A stretch of DNA of 64,000 bases from Cricetomys ansorgei (GCA_026225945.1 JAMJFZ010004066.1:224001-288000), one strand, 5' to 3'. Shown: positions 36,801-46,099, counted from the first letter of the stretch. Notes: generated from the letters alone by a model not told the origin. A program made the numbers and translations.

Positions 36801-37297
36801 GGGTAGGGAGTGGATGGGTGAGTGGGGCTACCATGCATTTTACCTGGCATATCTGCTTGATCAATTTGAGCCATTGTTATTAAATGTCTGTTGATTAGCT
36901 CCTAAGAACAAGAAACAAATATATTGATAACAGATTCTAAACAGAGCTTCTAGATATTCTGACAGCTATACTGTACATTATAACTTAATAATGTTTTTCT
37001 ATTTATTACTTTTAATACTCACATAACATTTCTAGGTATTAATATATATAATCTCCAATCCTAGATAGACTTACCTTCCATAGTTAGGGTGAGCTTAAGT
37101 AAATGTGCTATAAATCAACACGAAATATAAAAGATCTATTAAGCTAGTCAGTAATTCATTCTGAAATCATTACACAGAAACAAGGGATGCAACTCAGTGC
37201 TAGAGTGTTTGTGTGCCTAGCATATACGAGGTCCTGGGTTCTAGCCCCAGCATTGCAAAAAGAAATAAGGTGCACAAGTGTACACACGTACACACAC

Positions 37298-37339
<42 letters not shown>

Positions 37340-40300
37340 CATGTGTGCGCGCAGCAGGCATACTTGAAGAACCTTCTATAAAACAAAAATATTTTTGAGA
37401 ATGCACAGGTAAGAAGAAGCCATAACTATCAAAACTAAGTTGTTTACAACAACAAATAAAACAAATAAAAAATAAATTACTTTATAAAACCTACTTTAGA
37501 ATTGTTAGGTCACTTAATAATGTAATAATTAGATCAATATTTAATAATTAATTAGGTCAACTGATAAGCTTAATGCTTATTCCTGTGTCAAACTATCCAC
37601 AACACTTTAAATGTTAAGAACCAGTTAAAATATTTTCTGTTTTATTTAAGGAGCCCTTTCCACGTGGGATGGCGCTGCCGAGCCGATCCTCTGAGCACGG
37701 TCCCCAAGACGTCCACATGCTCCGACACGTTCAAGTGAGCACGGATGAGGACACAAACACACAGTAAATAAATAAATCCACGTGGAGAGTCTTTTCTGTA
37801 CAAAGAACTTCATGAAGCATAGAAAAGCAGCACGTTTAAACAACAATTATATATTTTATTCTTTAATACATTATTTAAAATGTCCTTAAAATGGTTTTCT
37901 TAATAAAACTTCCACATTCTAAATCTGCTTGTTAGGAGACATGAGTTACACACAAGCGGTCTGTGCATCCTTGCCCTGTTCTCTCAGGCACAGCCAATGT
38001 AAGTGTCTGCCCTAGCTTCTGAAGGCATACCTGCCGGAGCTCGTCAGCCATGAAGAAGGAAGGTGCATTTGCTTTTGGTTGCATATAAGCAACATGAGGT
38101 GCAGTTGGAGGATAAATATGATAGTTTGGAAATACCTAAAAAAGGCAAGAAGGAGGGAAATGTAATCATCAATTTTTCTCAATTAGTAAGCTTAATCATT
38201 TTCATAAAAGTTTAATTTTTATGACAGTAATAAATTTTGGGAAATTCTGAATGTTTTCAATTAAACACTTTAGACAACTGTTATAAGAATACTTTCTGAA
38301 TAATCTACTTCATAAATCTCCTATTCGAATAATTTTTAAAGTCTAAAAAGTCTATTCAGATATACAATTTCAGCCCCACTGAGAAAGAAAAAATAGTTCT
38401 TTGATAGAATGTGCTATTTCCAACAGTTCAGAAGTGTTTTTAAAACAAACTGGAAGAGAGGAAGAAGAGAAGAAACCAAAGACTGCAGGGCAGAGTGAGG
38501 TAATAAGCTAACACCCGTGGCAGCATTGCTGTGGCTAACCTAAGTCCAGTCTGCTCAAATACCCATTCAATACTCCAAGCTGCAACACACCAGGTCTCAG
38601 GGAAGAGAGGCTGTGCCCACAGCTCCACCTTCTAGCACACGGCACAATCTCCCAGCTATGCTGGCTCCTTGCCTTACTTCCCCACACCCAGGTCCTTTTT
38701 TTTTCCCCCTATCAGCATTTCCCCCAAGCTCCCCCGACCCCCGAGAATGTAGCTGTTTTCTGTTGGTCTCGGGCATTCATCTTTTGTGAACTGAAACTAG
38801 AAATTAGTTTTACAAACCTATATAGCCTGGGCATGCATTGAGAGTAAAATTCCCTTTTTTGCCTTGGTTTCCTTCTATCAGACAGTTTGGTTTAACTAAA
38901 CCAGGCTTCTAAGAAATAGAAATATGATCAGAAGAGTAAAAACATAAAATATGTTATCCTGATCTCTACAAGCAGGAGAGACAGCTCTGTGACAAACCAA
39001 CCTCTACACTGTGTTTTAAAGTACTAAAAATTATTAAACAACTGATAAGTATTGCTTGAAAGAATCAAGTCCCTCCTTCGATCATCTGACCATGTTCTAT
39101 GGTTTAGACATCACCCCCACCCAAAACAAAGCAAAAGACCTCACAAAATAGTTTTTTGCAGTGTTTTACAGCACTTGTCACATTTATTTCTAGAAGACAG
39201 TGGGCACTACTCTTTTCATTCTACAAATAAGGAAAAAAAAGTGCAAAAACTTGAGTGTGAAAAACACAGCAGGACTAAGTTGTGCATGCAACAAGACAAA
39301 GAAACCTGTTTTTTTTTTCCCCACTCAAAAGATTTTAGCAAAATATTAAATTTAATCCAATCTGACAAGTTGTACTTATTGAAACCCAGTCAAATGTCTC
39401 TAGTTTAAGCTTCGATCATTTTAACGGAACTTGGCCTTCTTACTCAAGAGCTATTTACTAATTTCTCTAGTTAAAATATTTTTCTTTAATGAGGACAAAA
39501 CAGCGAGGCTGAAAAGGGAGCATTATGTAACACGACGGGGCCACCTACTGCTCCATCTCCCATCTCCGCTCTAGTCCTTTCTCCTCTCTCCTGACATTGG
39601 CGATTCACCCCAAGAAAAAAAAATCACTTCTTCTGGGCAATGTTCATCCTCTCTTTGTCTTTGTATGCATGCCTGTCCCCTCAGTCTGCCTCTTCCGCTT
39701 CCTTCACGATTCTCTTCCCATCACCAGTCCTTTGGCTGCTCACAATCACAGATCCTTCTAGTCTGAATCCCGCCCCTCTTTCACAATGACTGCACCTGCC
39801 AGCCTTTATCAAAGCATGCCATTCTGCTATCTAGAGCTCTGGCCTTTACATTACTGCTTTATCTGAAGCAACAATGACTCATCAGTTTGCTTTCAATAAC
39901 TAAGATACAACCTACTTTCTTCAACTTCTTCCCAGAGGTAAACCTACCTATCCAGTAACTAGAAACAAAAGTCAGAGAACATCAACTTTAGCTAGCTCAG
40001 GTACTAACTAGGTGGTGACCTTGCAGAAAACACATACATACTAATAAAAGTATGATTACAATCTGGTTTCTGAATGAAATTCGAAAGGAAAAATCAAGCC
40101 AATTTGAAGACAGAGTAAGTTAAAAGGTAAAATACTTTTTCATGTCCCCATAAAGCCTTCCAAGCCAGGGGTGCCCTTGTTAGTAAGGAGCAGAGCTTTC
40201 CTGAGAGAGCTAGCTGATTCCCTATTTAATGGGAGCCATACCATTCCAGTTAAAGGTGTTGGAGTTGTATCTGTATAGAAGTACGTCGTCCCTCCGACAG

Positions 40301-40489
40301 TCTCCTTCTGGATCACCTGACCAGAGGACGCAGTCTGAGGAACAGGGTTATTGGCAGGAGTGGAGGCACTAGGTGGCACCATGAAACTTGCTGGGTTTGG
40401 AGTGTGGCTTCTTCTTCTAGGAGCAGGAGAGGTGTGTGGAGTAATTTTGGGGGAATGGAGAGGGGAAGATCCAGCAGACAGTGACATTC
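15697..40489 (-). CDS. Pan3: Pan3, PAN2-PAN3 deadenylase subunit (gene overview, 13 exons)
   Basis: Pan3 recruits and activates the exonuclease PAN2, which trims long poly(A) tails in the cytoplasm. It binds poly(A)-binding protein and GW182/TNRC6 proteins. Thirteen exons joined in frame give 553 residues to the stop, against about 887 in human PAN3, so about 334 N-terminal residues (CCCH zinc finger, canonical PAM2) are encoded outside the window. In local numbering from the first Met of the 40242-40489 exon, residues 1-128 are linker, about 129-416 pseudokinase, about 417-455 coiled coil and about 456-553 the PAN2-binding knob. Domain limits follow the known family. The catalytic loop reads [11 protein letters not shown] instead of HRD and the DFG position reads VFDVL, so it is a pseudokinase. 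All 12 introns have GT-AG ends and matching phases. No frameshift or internal stop is present. Confidence 0.98.
17218..17376 (-). repeat. B1 SINE
   Basis: A pyrimidine-rich lead is followed by TTTTTGAGACAGGGTTTCTC, TCAGGCTGGCTGAAACTCAG and GCACTGGGATTCAAGGTGTG, ending in GCCTGGC. Confidence 0.9.
17785..17900 (-). repeat. B1 fragment plus A-rich tract
   Basis: Only the part GAGTGCTGGGATTGAAGGTG ... CATGCCCAGCC of a B1 remains, followed by an A/AAG-rich stretch to about 17900. Confidence 0.7.
18045..18215 (+). repeat. B3 SINE, degenerate
   Basis: GGATGAGACGCTCAGGGGAT, GGTGCTTGCCAAGG, GTGCCCTCTGACC and a CACACACTTACACACAC end follow the B3 order. Confidence 0.55.
18253..18391 (-). CDS. Pan3: Pan3 exon (knob start)
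   Basis: This 139-nt exon begins with the last base of a split Glu codon, then [19 protein letters not shown] through HIISCLNK. The donor AAG|GTAATT and acceptor CCCAG are normal. Confidence 0.98.
19132..19327 (+). repeat. B2 SINE, 5'-truncated
   Basis: It begins inside the head at TTGCAGAAGACCTGGGTTCA, has the CTAGTTCCAGAGTCTCTAAT body and ends in AATCTTTAAAAA and an A-tail. Confidence 0.8.
19591..19740 (+). repeat. B1 SINE
   Basis: CACCTTTAATCCCAGCACTT, GAGGCAGGCGGATCTCTGTG and GAGAAACCCTATCTTGAAAA are present in order. It is one of the better preserved B1 copies in the window. Confidence 0.95.
20009..20073 (-). CDS. Pan3: Pan3 exon (65 nt)
   Basis: It encodes [21 protein letters not shown] and two bases of the next Glu codon. 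The donor is GGA|GTAAGG and the acceptor TTATAG. It spans the junction of coiled coil and knob. Confidence 0.98.
20407..20536 (-). CDS. Pan3: Pan3 exon (end of pseudokinase, coiled coil)
   Basis: This 130-nt exon gives [20 protein letters not shown] ... [12 protein letters not shown]. The donor is AAG|GTAGAG. It carries the end of the C-lobe and most of the dimerising coiled coil. Confidence 0.98.
20925..21042 (-). repeat. old B1-type SINE
   Basis: TTCTGAGACAGGGTTTTGCT, TTGCCCAAGCTAGCTTTAAA and GCTGGGACCACAAGCACACG mark a diverged, reversed B1 or proto-B1. Confidence 0.65.
21425..21602 (-). repeat. B2/B4-type SINE, diverged
   Basis: Its end AGTGAGCCATCTCTCCAGCC is the reversed SINE head. 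The body is badly decayed. Confidence 0.65.
22974..23113 (-). CDS. Pan3: Pan3 exon (pseudokinase C-lobe)
   Basis: This 140-nt exon starts [20 protein letters not shown] and ends SSDLKNLI plus two bases of Leu. The donor is CTT|GTAAGT and the acceptor TGTCAG. It has the DLISLG helix characteristic of the PAN3 C-lobe. Confidence 0.98.
23466..23610 (-). repeat. B3 SINE
   Basis: CTCTGGAGTCAGTTTTCTCC, GGGATCCAACTCAGGGCACC and CTGAGCCACCTCACTTGTCC follow the reversed B3 order. Confidence 0.75.
24945..25160. mobile_element. hAT-Charlie type MITE (URR1-like)
   Basis: It starts CAGTGGCTCTCAACCTT and ends with the reverse-like AGGTTGAGAACTG, giving short terminal inverted repeats. Between them are GTTGTGGTGACCCCAACCAT, AAAATTATTTTCGTTG and GTGACCCCTGTGAAAGAG, typical of this rodent non-autonomous DNA element. 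It is about 216 bp long. I see no clean 8-bp target duplication. Confidence 0.75.
27600..27690 (-). CDS. Pan3: Pan3 exon (91 nt, degenerate DFG region)
   Basis: After one base completing Arg it reads [20 protein letters not shown] ... [13 protein letters not shown] stands where an active kinase has DFG. The donor is CAG|GTAAGA. Confidence 0.98.
27691..28731 (-). other. Pan3: Pan3 intron
   Basis: It carries a MIR-like remnant (about 27960-28130, reversed), a decayed B1-like stretch (about 28190-28268) and the 3' part of a B2 (about 28545-28697). The B2 tail ends about 34 nt from the splice donor of the next exon upstream. Confidence 0.65.
28545..28697 (+). repeat. B2 SINE, 3' part
   Basis: GCGGTTCACAACCATTTGCA, CCCATCTTCTGGCCTTCGTG and AAATAAATCTTTAAAAAAAG are B2 body and tail. 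The head is missing. It is antisense to Pan3. Confidence 0.85.
28732..28897 (-). CDS. Pan3: Pan3 exon (166 nt, degenerate catalytic loop)
   Basis: It runs [20 protein letters not shown] ... [20 protein letters not shown] with split Gly and Arg codons at its ends. The [10 protein letters not shown] segment replaces the HRD loop of active kinases. The donor AAG|GTACTG is weaker than the other Pan3 donors. Confidence 0.98.
29430..29565 (+). repeat. B1 SINE
   Basis: TGTCATGGCACCTGCCTATA, GCAAGTTTGAGGCCACACTG and CAGGGCTACAAAACAAGACC mark a diverged B1. Confidence 0.8.
29906..30160 (-). repeat. two adjacent B1 SINEs
   Basis: A full reversed B1 (about 29906-30052; TTTTGAGATAGGGTCTCACT to CACTACACCCAGAT) is followed at about 30058-30160 by an older one (TTTTTGAGACAGAATCTGAC to CTAAATGCTAGGATTATGG). 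Confidence 0.85.
30285..30465 (-). repeat. B2 SINE
   Basis: The tail side GATTTATTTTTATGTGCATT, the body GCCGTGTGGGTGCTGGGAAT and the head CTGCTGAGCCATCTCTCCTG are present in reverse order. Confidence 0.9.
31673..31774 (-). CDS. Pan3: Pan3 exon (102 nt)
   Basis: It encodes [20 protein letters not shown] ... YFTKRKW flanked by split Ser and Gly codons. The FHAGGETMM stretch is a family signature of the pseudokinase hinge region. Its length is divisible by 3 and its two ends have the same phase. Confidence 0.98.
31775..31863 (-). other. Pan3: Pan3 micro-intron (89 nt)
   Basis: The donor is CCT|GTAAGT and the acceptor TTGTTAG. If retained, the frame would hit TAA within three codons. Confidence 0.95.
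31864..31980 (-). CDS. Pan3: Pan3 exon (117 nt)
   Basis: It gives [20 protein letters not shown] ... TTKAFAEP, the N-lobe segment around the alpha-C helix. The length is a multiple of 3 with equal end phases. Confidence 0.98.
32232..32393 (-). CDS. Pan3: Pan3 exon (162 nt, start of pseudokinase)
   Basis: It encodes [20 protein letters not shown] ... [12 protein letters not shown] with split Ala and Gly codons at its ends. This is the entry into the pseudokinase N-lobe. The length is a multiple of 3 with equal end phases. Confidence 0.98.
34430..34860 (-). mobile_element. L1 fragment (reverse-transcriptase region of ORF2)
   Basis: On the + strand it reads as antisense L1 ORF2: CTCTGGTTAAATTTATTCCT, CTACAACTTTGCTGAATTTG, TTTCTTTCTCTTGCTTGACT and CATAAAGGGATGCTGAATCT are well-known landmarks in the right order. 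It is old, broken and non-functional. Confidence 0.85.
35455..35545 (+). repeat. B1 SINE, shortened
   Basis: GGAGGCAGACAGATCTCTGT and GACCAGCAAGGGCTACACAG remain. The first third is mostly lost. Confidence 0.7.
35725..36640 (-). mobile_element. old L1-type fragment, interrupted by an ID SINE
   Basis: GATGGGCATCCGGATTGCTC and AATATTTCCTCCCAAATTTC resemble antisense 3' ORF2 of old L1 families. An ID copy (AGTGCTAGGGAGTGAACCCA ... GCTATATCCATGGCCC) interrupts it at about 36402-36474. Confidence 0.45.
36646..36700. repeat. C-rich tract (G-rich on the Pan3 strand)
   Basis: C-runs of 4, 7 and 7 at 36677-36696 are separated by single bases, so the Pan3 RNA has G7-C-G7-C-G4. Confidence 0.95.
36705..36792 (-). 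repeat. B1 SINE fragment
   Basis: TTCTGAGACAGGGTTTCTCT and TAGACCAGGTTGGTCTCAAA are the tail half of a reversed B1. Confidence 0.85.
36844..36901 (-). CDS. Pan3: Pan3 exon (58 nt)
   Basis: It encodes [19 protein letters not shown] and one base of the next Ala codon. The acceptor is TTCTTAG and the donor CAG|GTAAAA. It is the shortest Pan3 exon here and is not a multiple of 3. Confidence 0.98.
36902..38030 (-). other. Pan3: Pan3 intron
   Basis: It contains an ID SINE with a CA-repeat tail (37178-37339). Otherwise it is AT-rich sequence without recognised features. Confidence 0.75.
37178..37339 (+). repeat. ID SINE followed by a (CA)n microsatellite
   Basis: CAACTCAGTGCTAGAGTGTT and GAGGTCCTGGGTTCTAGCCC are ID boxes. 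The tail has become a CA-repeat from about 37281 to 37339, a common origin of microsatellites. Confidence 0.8.
38031..38135 (-). CDS. Pan3: Pan3 exon (105 nt)
   Basis: It encodes exactly 35 codons, [20 protein letters not shown] to ADELRQ, with phase 0 at both ends. This is linker leading to the pseudokinase domain. The donor is CAG|GTATGC and the acceptor TTTTTTAG. Confidence 0.98.
38136..40241 (-). other. Pan3: Pan3 intron
   Basis: It is low in SINEs. A possible MIR or L2 remnant lies near 39140-39260. The rest shows nothing I recognise. Confidence 0.6.
40242..40489 (-). CDS. Pan3: Pan3 exon (248 nt, disordered linker, PAM2-like segment)
   Basis: After two bases completing Gly it reads [20 protein letters not shown], a Ser/Pro/Thr-rich low-complexity linker, then [13 protein letters not shown] (local residues 28-40) and [18 protein letters not shown]. 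The acceptor is TTCCCTAG and the donor ATG|GTATGG. SP and TP pairs are potential phosphorylation sites. The [11 protein letters not shown] stretch looks like a shortened copy of the canonical PAM2 of Pan3, encoded further upstream. Confidence 0.97.
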
Positions 40490-42099
40490 CTAGGGAAGAT
40501 GCGAAACAGGGTCTTAGTAGAGCGGCACATTGGTTTTAGAGGGAAAAAATCCGGAAAACAAAATGTAAACACTCATGTGGAAGAAACATCAATTTTAAGT
40601 GCAAAGAAAAAAATCTTGTTTTGTTTTAAGGAAAGCTCCGATTAAAGCAAATGCAAAGGTTTTTGTTTTCTTAACTACAGTCATTTCCAAATGAATCAGC
40701 AAGAGGCTCCTCATCAAAGTCGACAACCTAACCCTAGAGTTAAGAATCACCACAGATTTAACAATTTAATGAAATAATGAAAACTACCAGAACTGACTCT
40801 TCATAGCCTTTTTCCTTTCAGTCTTTTAGAACTGTTATTACTGCCCAAAAAACACAATTCCCCAAATATGATATTAAGAATTCAAATTAATAAAGATCTA
40901 CTTAAATTCCTCCAGCCAAATATAAATAGCAAAATTTCTTGAAAAAAGAAAAAAGTTGAGACTACATTAAAATACATGGTGGCAGCTTGAACACCAAATC
41001 TTTAACAAGGCCTGTTCTGTTTGACGTCTGTCTGTAACTCCAGACGCACACTACACAGCTGAGGGCTGCTGCAGATGTAAGTCACTCAACCACAGCCAAC
41101 GCATGCCACTTAACAAAGTTATCCTCTACCACTGATGCTGTAGAGAAGGGAGAGCAGTGTTTCCACCCTCTGGAATACTTCAAGCTAGCTGAGAAACAAG
41201 ACCAAGTCAGATGTAAACAGCATAAAATGATTTACAAAACACTCCAACAGAAATTATACTGATAACCACATGCATAAATGTAAATTAATTAAAGCCAGGT
41301 GAAGTTAGTCACAGGTTTAAGGGAGGTGACTAGTTTGAGCAGAGATGAAATAGGCGGTCTAGAACTACTGCAAGTCACACTTGTCCGGGAACTGTTTGCT
41401 ATTTGGGGAATGTCTAAAAAAAGCTTCACAATTGAAGAGAAAAAAGTTACCAAAATAACATTTGGCTACAGAGCTATTATTAATGGGATGTGTGTCAATT
41501 TGTAGTGTCTCATAAGATATCAAGGCTTTTGTTTTCAGAAAACAAGGTAAACAAAACTAGTTAAAACTGAGAAAAGAACTCTTGTCTCTGGAAAGCACTT
41601 AACCTAGATACAGAGAGTTTAGGTCATTTAACCAAAGACTCATGTACAAAGTCAACAGCAGAGTCAGGACCCAAACTCAAGCCAACTGCAAATTCCCCAG
41701 TACCCGCTACTGTCATAACACACCTTCAGCTATATCAACACTGAATGAAATGGGCCAGAAATTTCAAATATGTCAAGAATACAAGAGAAACTTTAAAAAT
41801 CTATAGCCTTTTCCAGAGAGAGAGAGGGAGGGAGAGGGGCTATGAAGTCCAGTCGCTGTGCTATAAAATGAACTCAATTTTATCTTGTTTTTATCCACCC
41901 CAGGCTTTGACTTTATCCACCTCTGCTTTTACACAGTTAGCTGCAGTAATCTACAGGAGTCTACCTACTTAGCTAATAATATGGGCTACATTTGCATAGT
42001 TTCCCCTAAAGCTAATTTCTAAGACTCCCTGAGAGGAAACTGCTGGAGGTCATCAAAGATGAGTATCATCCACAACAATATGTGTAGTGGTGATTCTGC

Positions 42100-42305
42100 C
42101 CCCACCCCGTGCTAGGCACTAATCTAAATGTTTTCCAAGTCTCAAATCTACTTCTACCACATACCACCCTGTGGGGCAAGTATACCACACTCATTTCACA
42201 GAAGAGGGAACTACATAAGAGCCAAGCGAATTTAAGTAAAAACACAGATCAACAGACAAGAGAATCTAGATTTAAACTCAGATCCACTGGACTCCAAGAC
42301 AGGTA
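42100..42305 (-). repeat. MIR SINE
   Basis: GTGCTAGGCACTAATCTAAA, CACTCATTTCACAGAAGAGG and AACTCAGATCCACTGGACTC follow the reversed MIR order. Confidence 0.75.
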
Positions 42306-42942
42306 CTCCAATTCCTATCTCACATGAAGGCAAAAAAGAGGGTTTTAGTAGCGTCAGTGATGACTTCCGCTGGGTGGGGGTGGGGCAGCTAAGCTAATGG
42401 GAAGGTCCCAGCCCTTGGTACATGTAGAATTAAAACAGAGACTAAATACATGTCACCACAAATAATCCAAGATGAGTGAAGAGGGAAAGCTGCACATGCC
42501 AGAATTTATACTATAGAGTGTCCAAGGCTTCTCCAAACCAGTTTCAATTTTGTGAAATTATTTTAATGCAAAGTTGTAGTGAGCTGAGGTTTACTAGATT
42601 ACTCGAATACATGAAACTAAACTGTGCCCAACAGTGAGGCTAAGTACCCACGTTGGTACTTATACAACTGAAGGTAAGATTGATTGCCTGAAGACTGACA
42701 CACATCTGGCCAAGGAGCAGCCCTGCGTTACTCACATAGCTACCAGAGTACTGAGAACGGGGTAGGATTCCCACACAGCTGCTTCAACAGAGCTGTGTCC
42801 TGACATGCCTGCTAGTAAACACAGCACTGCACCACAGCAGCGGGAAAGAGCAGAGAATACTACCTAAGTAAGTGGTCACAGACATGGGTGCTGAATTATA
42901 ACCAACAGACTCCTAAATCAAGGAAGATCCAAAGAGCACTTA

Positions 42943-43098
42943 GCTAAACACAAACCTGTAATCTGGCAGAGGAAGGAGAGTAACTACACATCTGAGGCCA
43001 GCTTAGCCTACAAAGTGAAATCCAGGCTGGTCAGGGCCAATATAGCAAGATTCTGTCTCAAAGAACACTTTTATTTAAAAAAAAAAAAAAAAAAAAAT
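42943..43098 (+). repeat. old B1-type SINE with A-tail
   Basis: AACCTGTAATCTGGCAGAGG, CTGAGGCCAGCTTAGCCTAC and AGCAAGATTCTGTCTCAAAG precede an A-run to 43098. Confidence 0.65.
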
Positions 43099-43689
43099 CC
43101 TAGTTGAAAACTTTTCCCTTCCACATCAGTAACCAAAGAAATAATTTCCCAAAGGATCCAGAATCCACTTGATTCAACAAAACAGATTCTGACTAATAAT
43201 GATATTGGCAAATATAATCGAAGGTTCTCATTAGAAATTTCATTTCATGAAAGTTTCTACCAGCAATTTCTATCTTTCCTTATGGGGAGGGTTACCAGTG
43301 GTTACTGCATTATAGCATCCTGGCATTCGGCCAGCAGAATTCTAAACCACAGTAACTAACTTGTAAAAGATCAGCATAGAAGACAATTTACAAGAATGAA
43401 AACATATACTTTAAATACCTCATATTCACCATCATAATTTCTGCTTTACCTTTTTTGTCAATCATGGTCAGGGTGACACTGTCTATAATTTCAAGTGACT
43501 GTAGGGATAAACTAACTAACGTAGAGCACCTGGAAAGTGCCCATCCAAATGGACATGAGCAACACTACAAAGGTAATCCAGTAGAGAAACAACCAAAGCA
43601 ATTAGTAAAGAAATGAGAGACAGAGGATTCAGGCTGACTTACAGCCATTTCTTTTAGAGAACATAATTATACTTCTGGAAATCTCTTTT

Positions 43690-43855
43690 TGTGTGTTTGT
43701 TTGTTTGTTTGTTTGTTTTTGAAGTATGATCTCTCTATGTAGCCTAGCCATCCTGAACTCACTACATAGACCAGGCTGGCCTCAAACTCAGAGATCCGCC
43801 TGCCTCTGCCTACTGAGTGCTGGGATTAAAGGCATGCGCCACCACACCTGGCCAG
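43690..43855 (-). repeat. B1 SINE with (GTTT)n tail
   Basis: A GTTT repeat leads into TTTTGAAGTATGATCTCTCT, GACCAGGCTGGCCTCAAACT and GCTGGGATTAAAGGCATGCG. Confidence 0.9.
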
Positions 43856-44491
43856 TACAAAAAGACTTGCAAATACTAAAAGAAAGTTCAACAGACTAAA
43901 TGATTATACAGCCTATAGAAACCAAATCAATCATTTTCTTCCTAAATAGAGCAGCTTGTTTAGACAATACTGTTTCTGGAAAACAAGAACACTCCATCAT
44001 GTTTATGGATACACACTACTGGAAGAAAGAGTGAACCGTACCAAGAGCGTATAACATAGCCAGGAATAAAAGACAAGAAAAGCTACAAGAGCTTAAGCTA
44101 AAGCAGAATTTGAAGCTATCTGAAATGGAGCTTTGAGTCCATAGCACATGGAGAACAAAACCAAAACCCTCTGCAAACAAGAATTCTAGTAAAGAGGTAT
44201 GGACAACGAATACAGAGCCAGAGAATGAAAAGGAAGTCTGCTTGTACAGAAGGGTAGGCATTGATTTGAAGAAACAGAAACATTATACACTGTAAGTACA
44301 TCTCAAGTTACCCTGTACTTTACAAATATGAATATTACCTGTGAACCAACGCGTGTCTTGTGCACAGGCACAAAACTCCCATGTAATTACAGGAATGCAA
44401 ATGGACACCTGGAAGAGTACTATAGTACCTTGATAAGTACTTTCACTGCCCAGAGAGTATATGCATTCAGTCTGAGTGATAAGTAACCCAT

Positions 44492-44590
44492 ATAAGTAAC
44501 CCCACTACTCCGGAGGCAGAGACAGGACCTCCAGTTCAAGGCTAGCCTGTGCCGTGTAGTGAGAACCTGTTTCAGAAATAAAAAAGCAAC
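44492..44590 (+). repeat. B1 SINE fragment
   Basis: CTACTCCGGAGGCAGAGACA, AGGCTAGCCTGTGCCGTGTA and GAGAACCTGTTTCAGAAAT remain. Confidence 0.65.
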
Positions 44591-45692
44591 AAAAATCAAA
44601 TGCACAATATTCATGAAAATTCATCCTGATAAGAACAAAGTACCCCAGACAACAGCCTATTATGGAGTCATGAAAAAAAAAATCCTACTGAAACAAAGGT
44701 CACAAAGTAACAAGGTACTTGACAAGGAACAGAGCAAGTAAGCGCTCTAAGAGTAAAAAAATGTTATAAGCATCAAAATCAAAGGGAACAGCTCTCAGCA
44801 GGTGAACTACAGCAGATCAAAACAAGAAACAATGAACCAGCAAAGGACTGAGGAGACAGTTTAAAAATTAAATCAGAGAGTACAAAAGCTTGATTAAAAG
44901 ACACAAAACAACAAAATGAAGTTGAACATCCAGGAGGAAAAAAAAAGTTTTGGAGAAGCAATACTGAATCAGGGAAGGGGGTTGGGGGGAGACTTCATTA
45001 AAAAATTCTGAGAGCAACGGCTCTGAGCCAAAAAGAACAAATCCCTTTCTGACCAACTGCGATGGCTAAACACAAAACATATTGGGAAAACAGACTATTT
45101 TTCTCCTCCTCTTAAGCAGGAGGAGAAGAGAAAGGAGGGAAGACAGGGAGGGAGAAGGAGAGGGAGACACCATGAGAGATGGAGACCACTACCTGAATTG
45201 GAAAACACCAGAACATTAACTAGTCTAAGGAAGAAAGGTAATTTTCATACTAAAATTCATTATGATCTAAAAAAGAGGGAAAGATAAAGAGAGTTTTAGG
45301 ACTCAACATTGGAACTTCTTTGGTGAAAAACACTTCAACAATCCATTAAGCAGAAAACTCTTTCACGGAAAGCCCTGGAGCATAAAAATGAGTGGATATT
45401 GTTTAAAAAAAAGAAAAAGAAATCAGATAGTTTAAAAACACAAATGTAGCTAAAATTCTAGAAAACTGTAAGGTCAGAGCAGCTAAAAGCCACTGGAAAC
45501 TCTTCTGAGCTGTCAGTGTAGCTAAAGGGTAGCTAAAGTCTTGGCCTAGTGAGCAGAATCCCTGGTTCTTCTACTCCCAGCACTAAAAACAAGTCGGGGG
45601 GAGAGGGGGAAGAAAAAACAATTTCTTGTACTTTTGTCTTCTAAAAAGATGCAAATCAAAAACCTTAGGATGTCAATCACACAGAATCGCAA

Positions 45693-45785
45693 GCAGCCAG
45701 GTGCAGTGGCACACCCTGTAATCCAAGTACTCAGCAGGGACAAGCTGGAGGCTGGCTTAGGCTACACTGTGAGACCCTGCCATGT
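45693..45785 (+). repeat. B1 SINE, shortened
   Basis: AGCCAGGTGCAGTGGCACAC, CCCTGTAATCCAAGTACTCA and TACACTGTGAGACCCTGCC are present. Confidence 0.8.
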
Positions 45786-46099
45786 GAGGAGGAGTAATGA
45801 AACAAACGAAATGCATCATATCTGATTCCAATTTCATCCCATTTGTAAAACAGCTTTTAAAAATCCTAACAATAACTCAAACTATGAAAACTGTAAGAAG
45901 AAAAACAGGTGTTAAGCACCTATGACCTTCAGTTAAGCAATGGTCTCGACACCTAAGCACAGACTATGAAGGAATATATTTAAATGTTCAAACCGGGACT
46001 AATAAGAACTTTATAGGGAGTGATGGTGGGAAGGCTGAAGTCTAGTGTGTTCGACAGAAAGACAACGCTTAAAGCACAAAATAAAAACTGAATTAAACG

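Larger units (their letters stand above)
32394..36843 (-). other. Pan3: Pan3 intron
   Basis: It contains an ID-like copy (about 34057-34135), an L1 piece (34430-34860), a shortened B1 (about 35455-35545), an older L1-like piece (about 35725-36640) split by an ID (about 36402-36474), a C-rich tract (36646-36700) and a B1 fragment (about 36705-36792). From 32400 to 34050 I recognise little beyond a possible MER5/URR1-like scrap near 33575. Confidence 0.7.

Noticed and set aside
37156..37406. Open frames rich in Cys-Val or His-Thr
   Set aside because: They are translations of the CA microsatellite.
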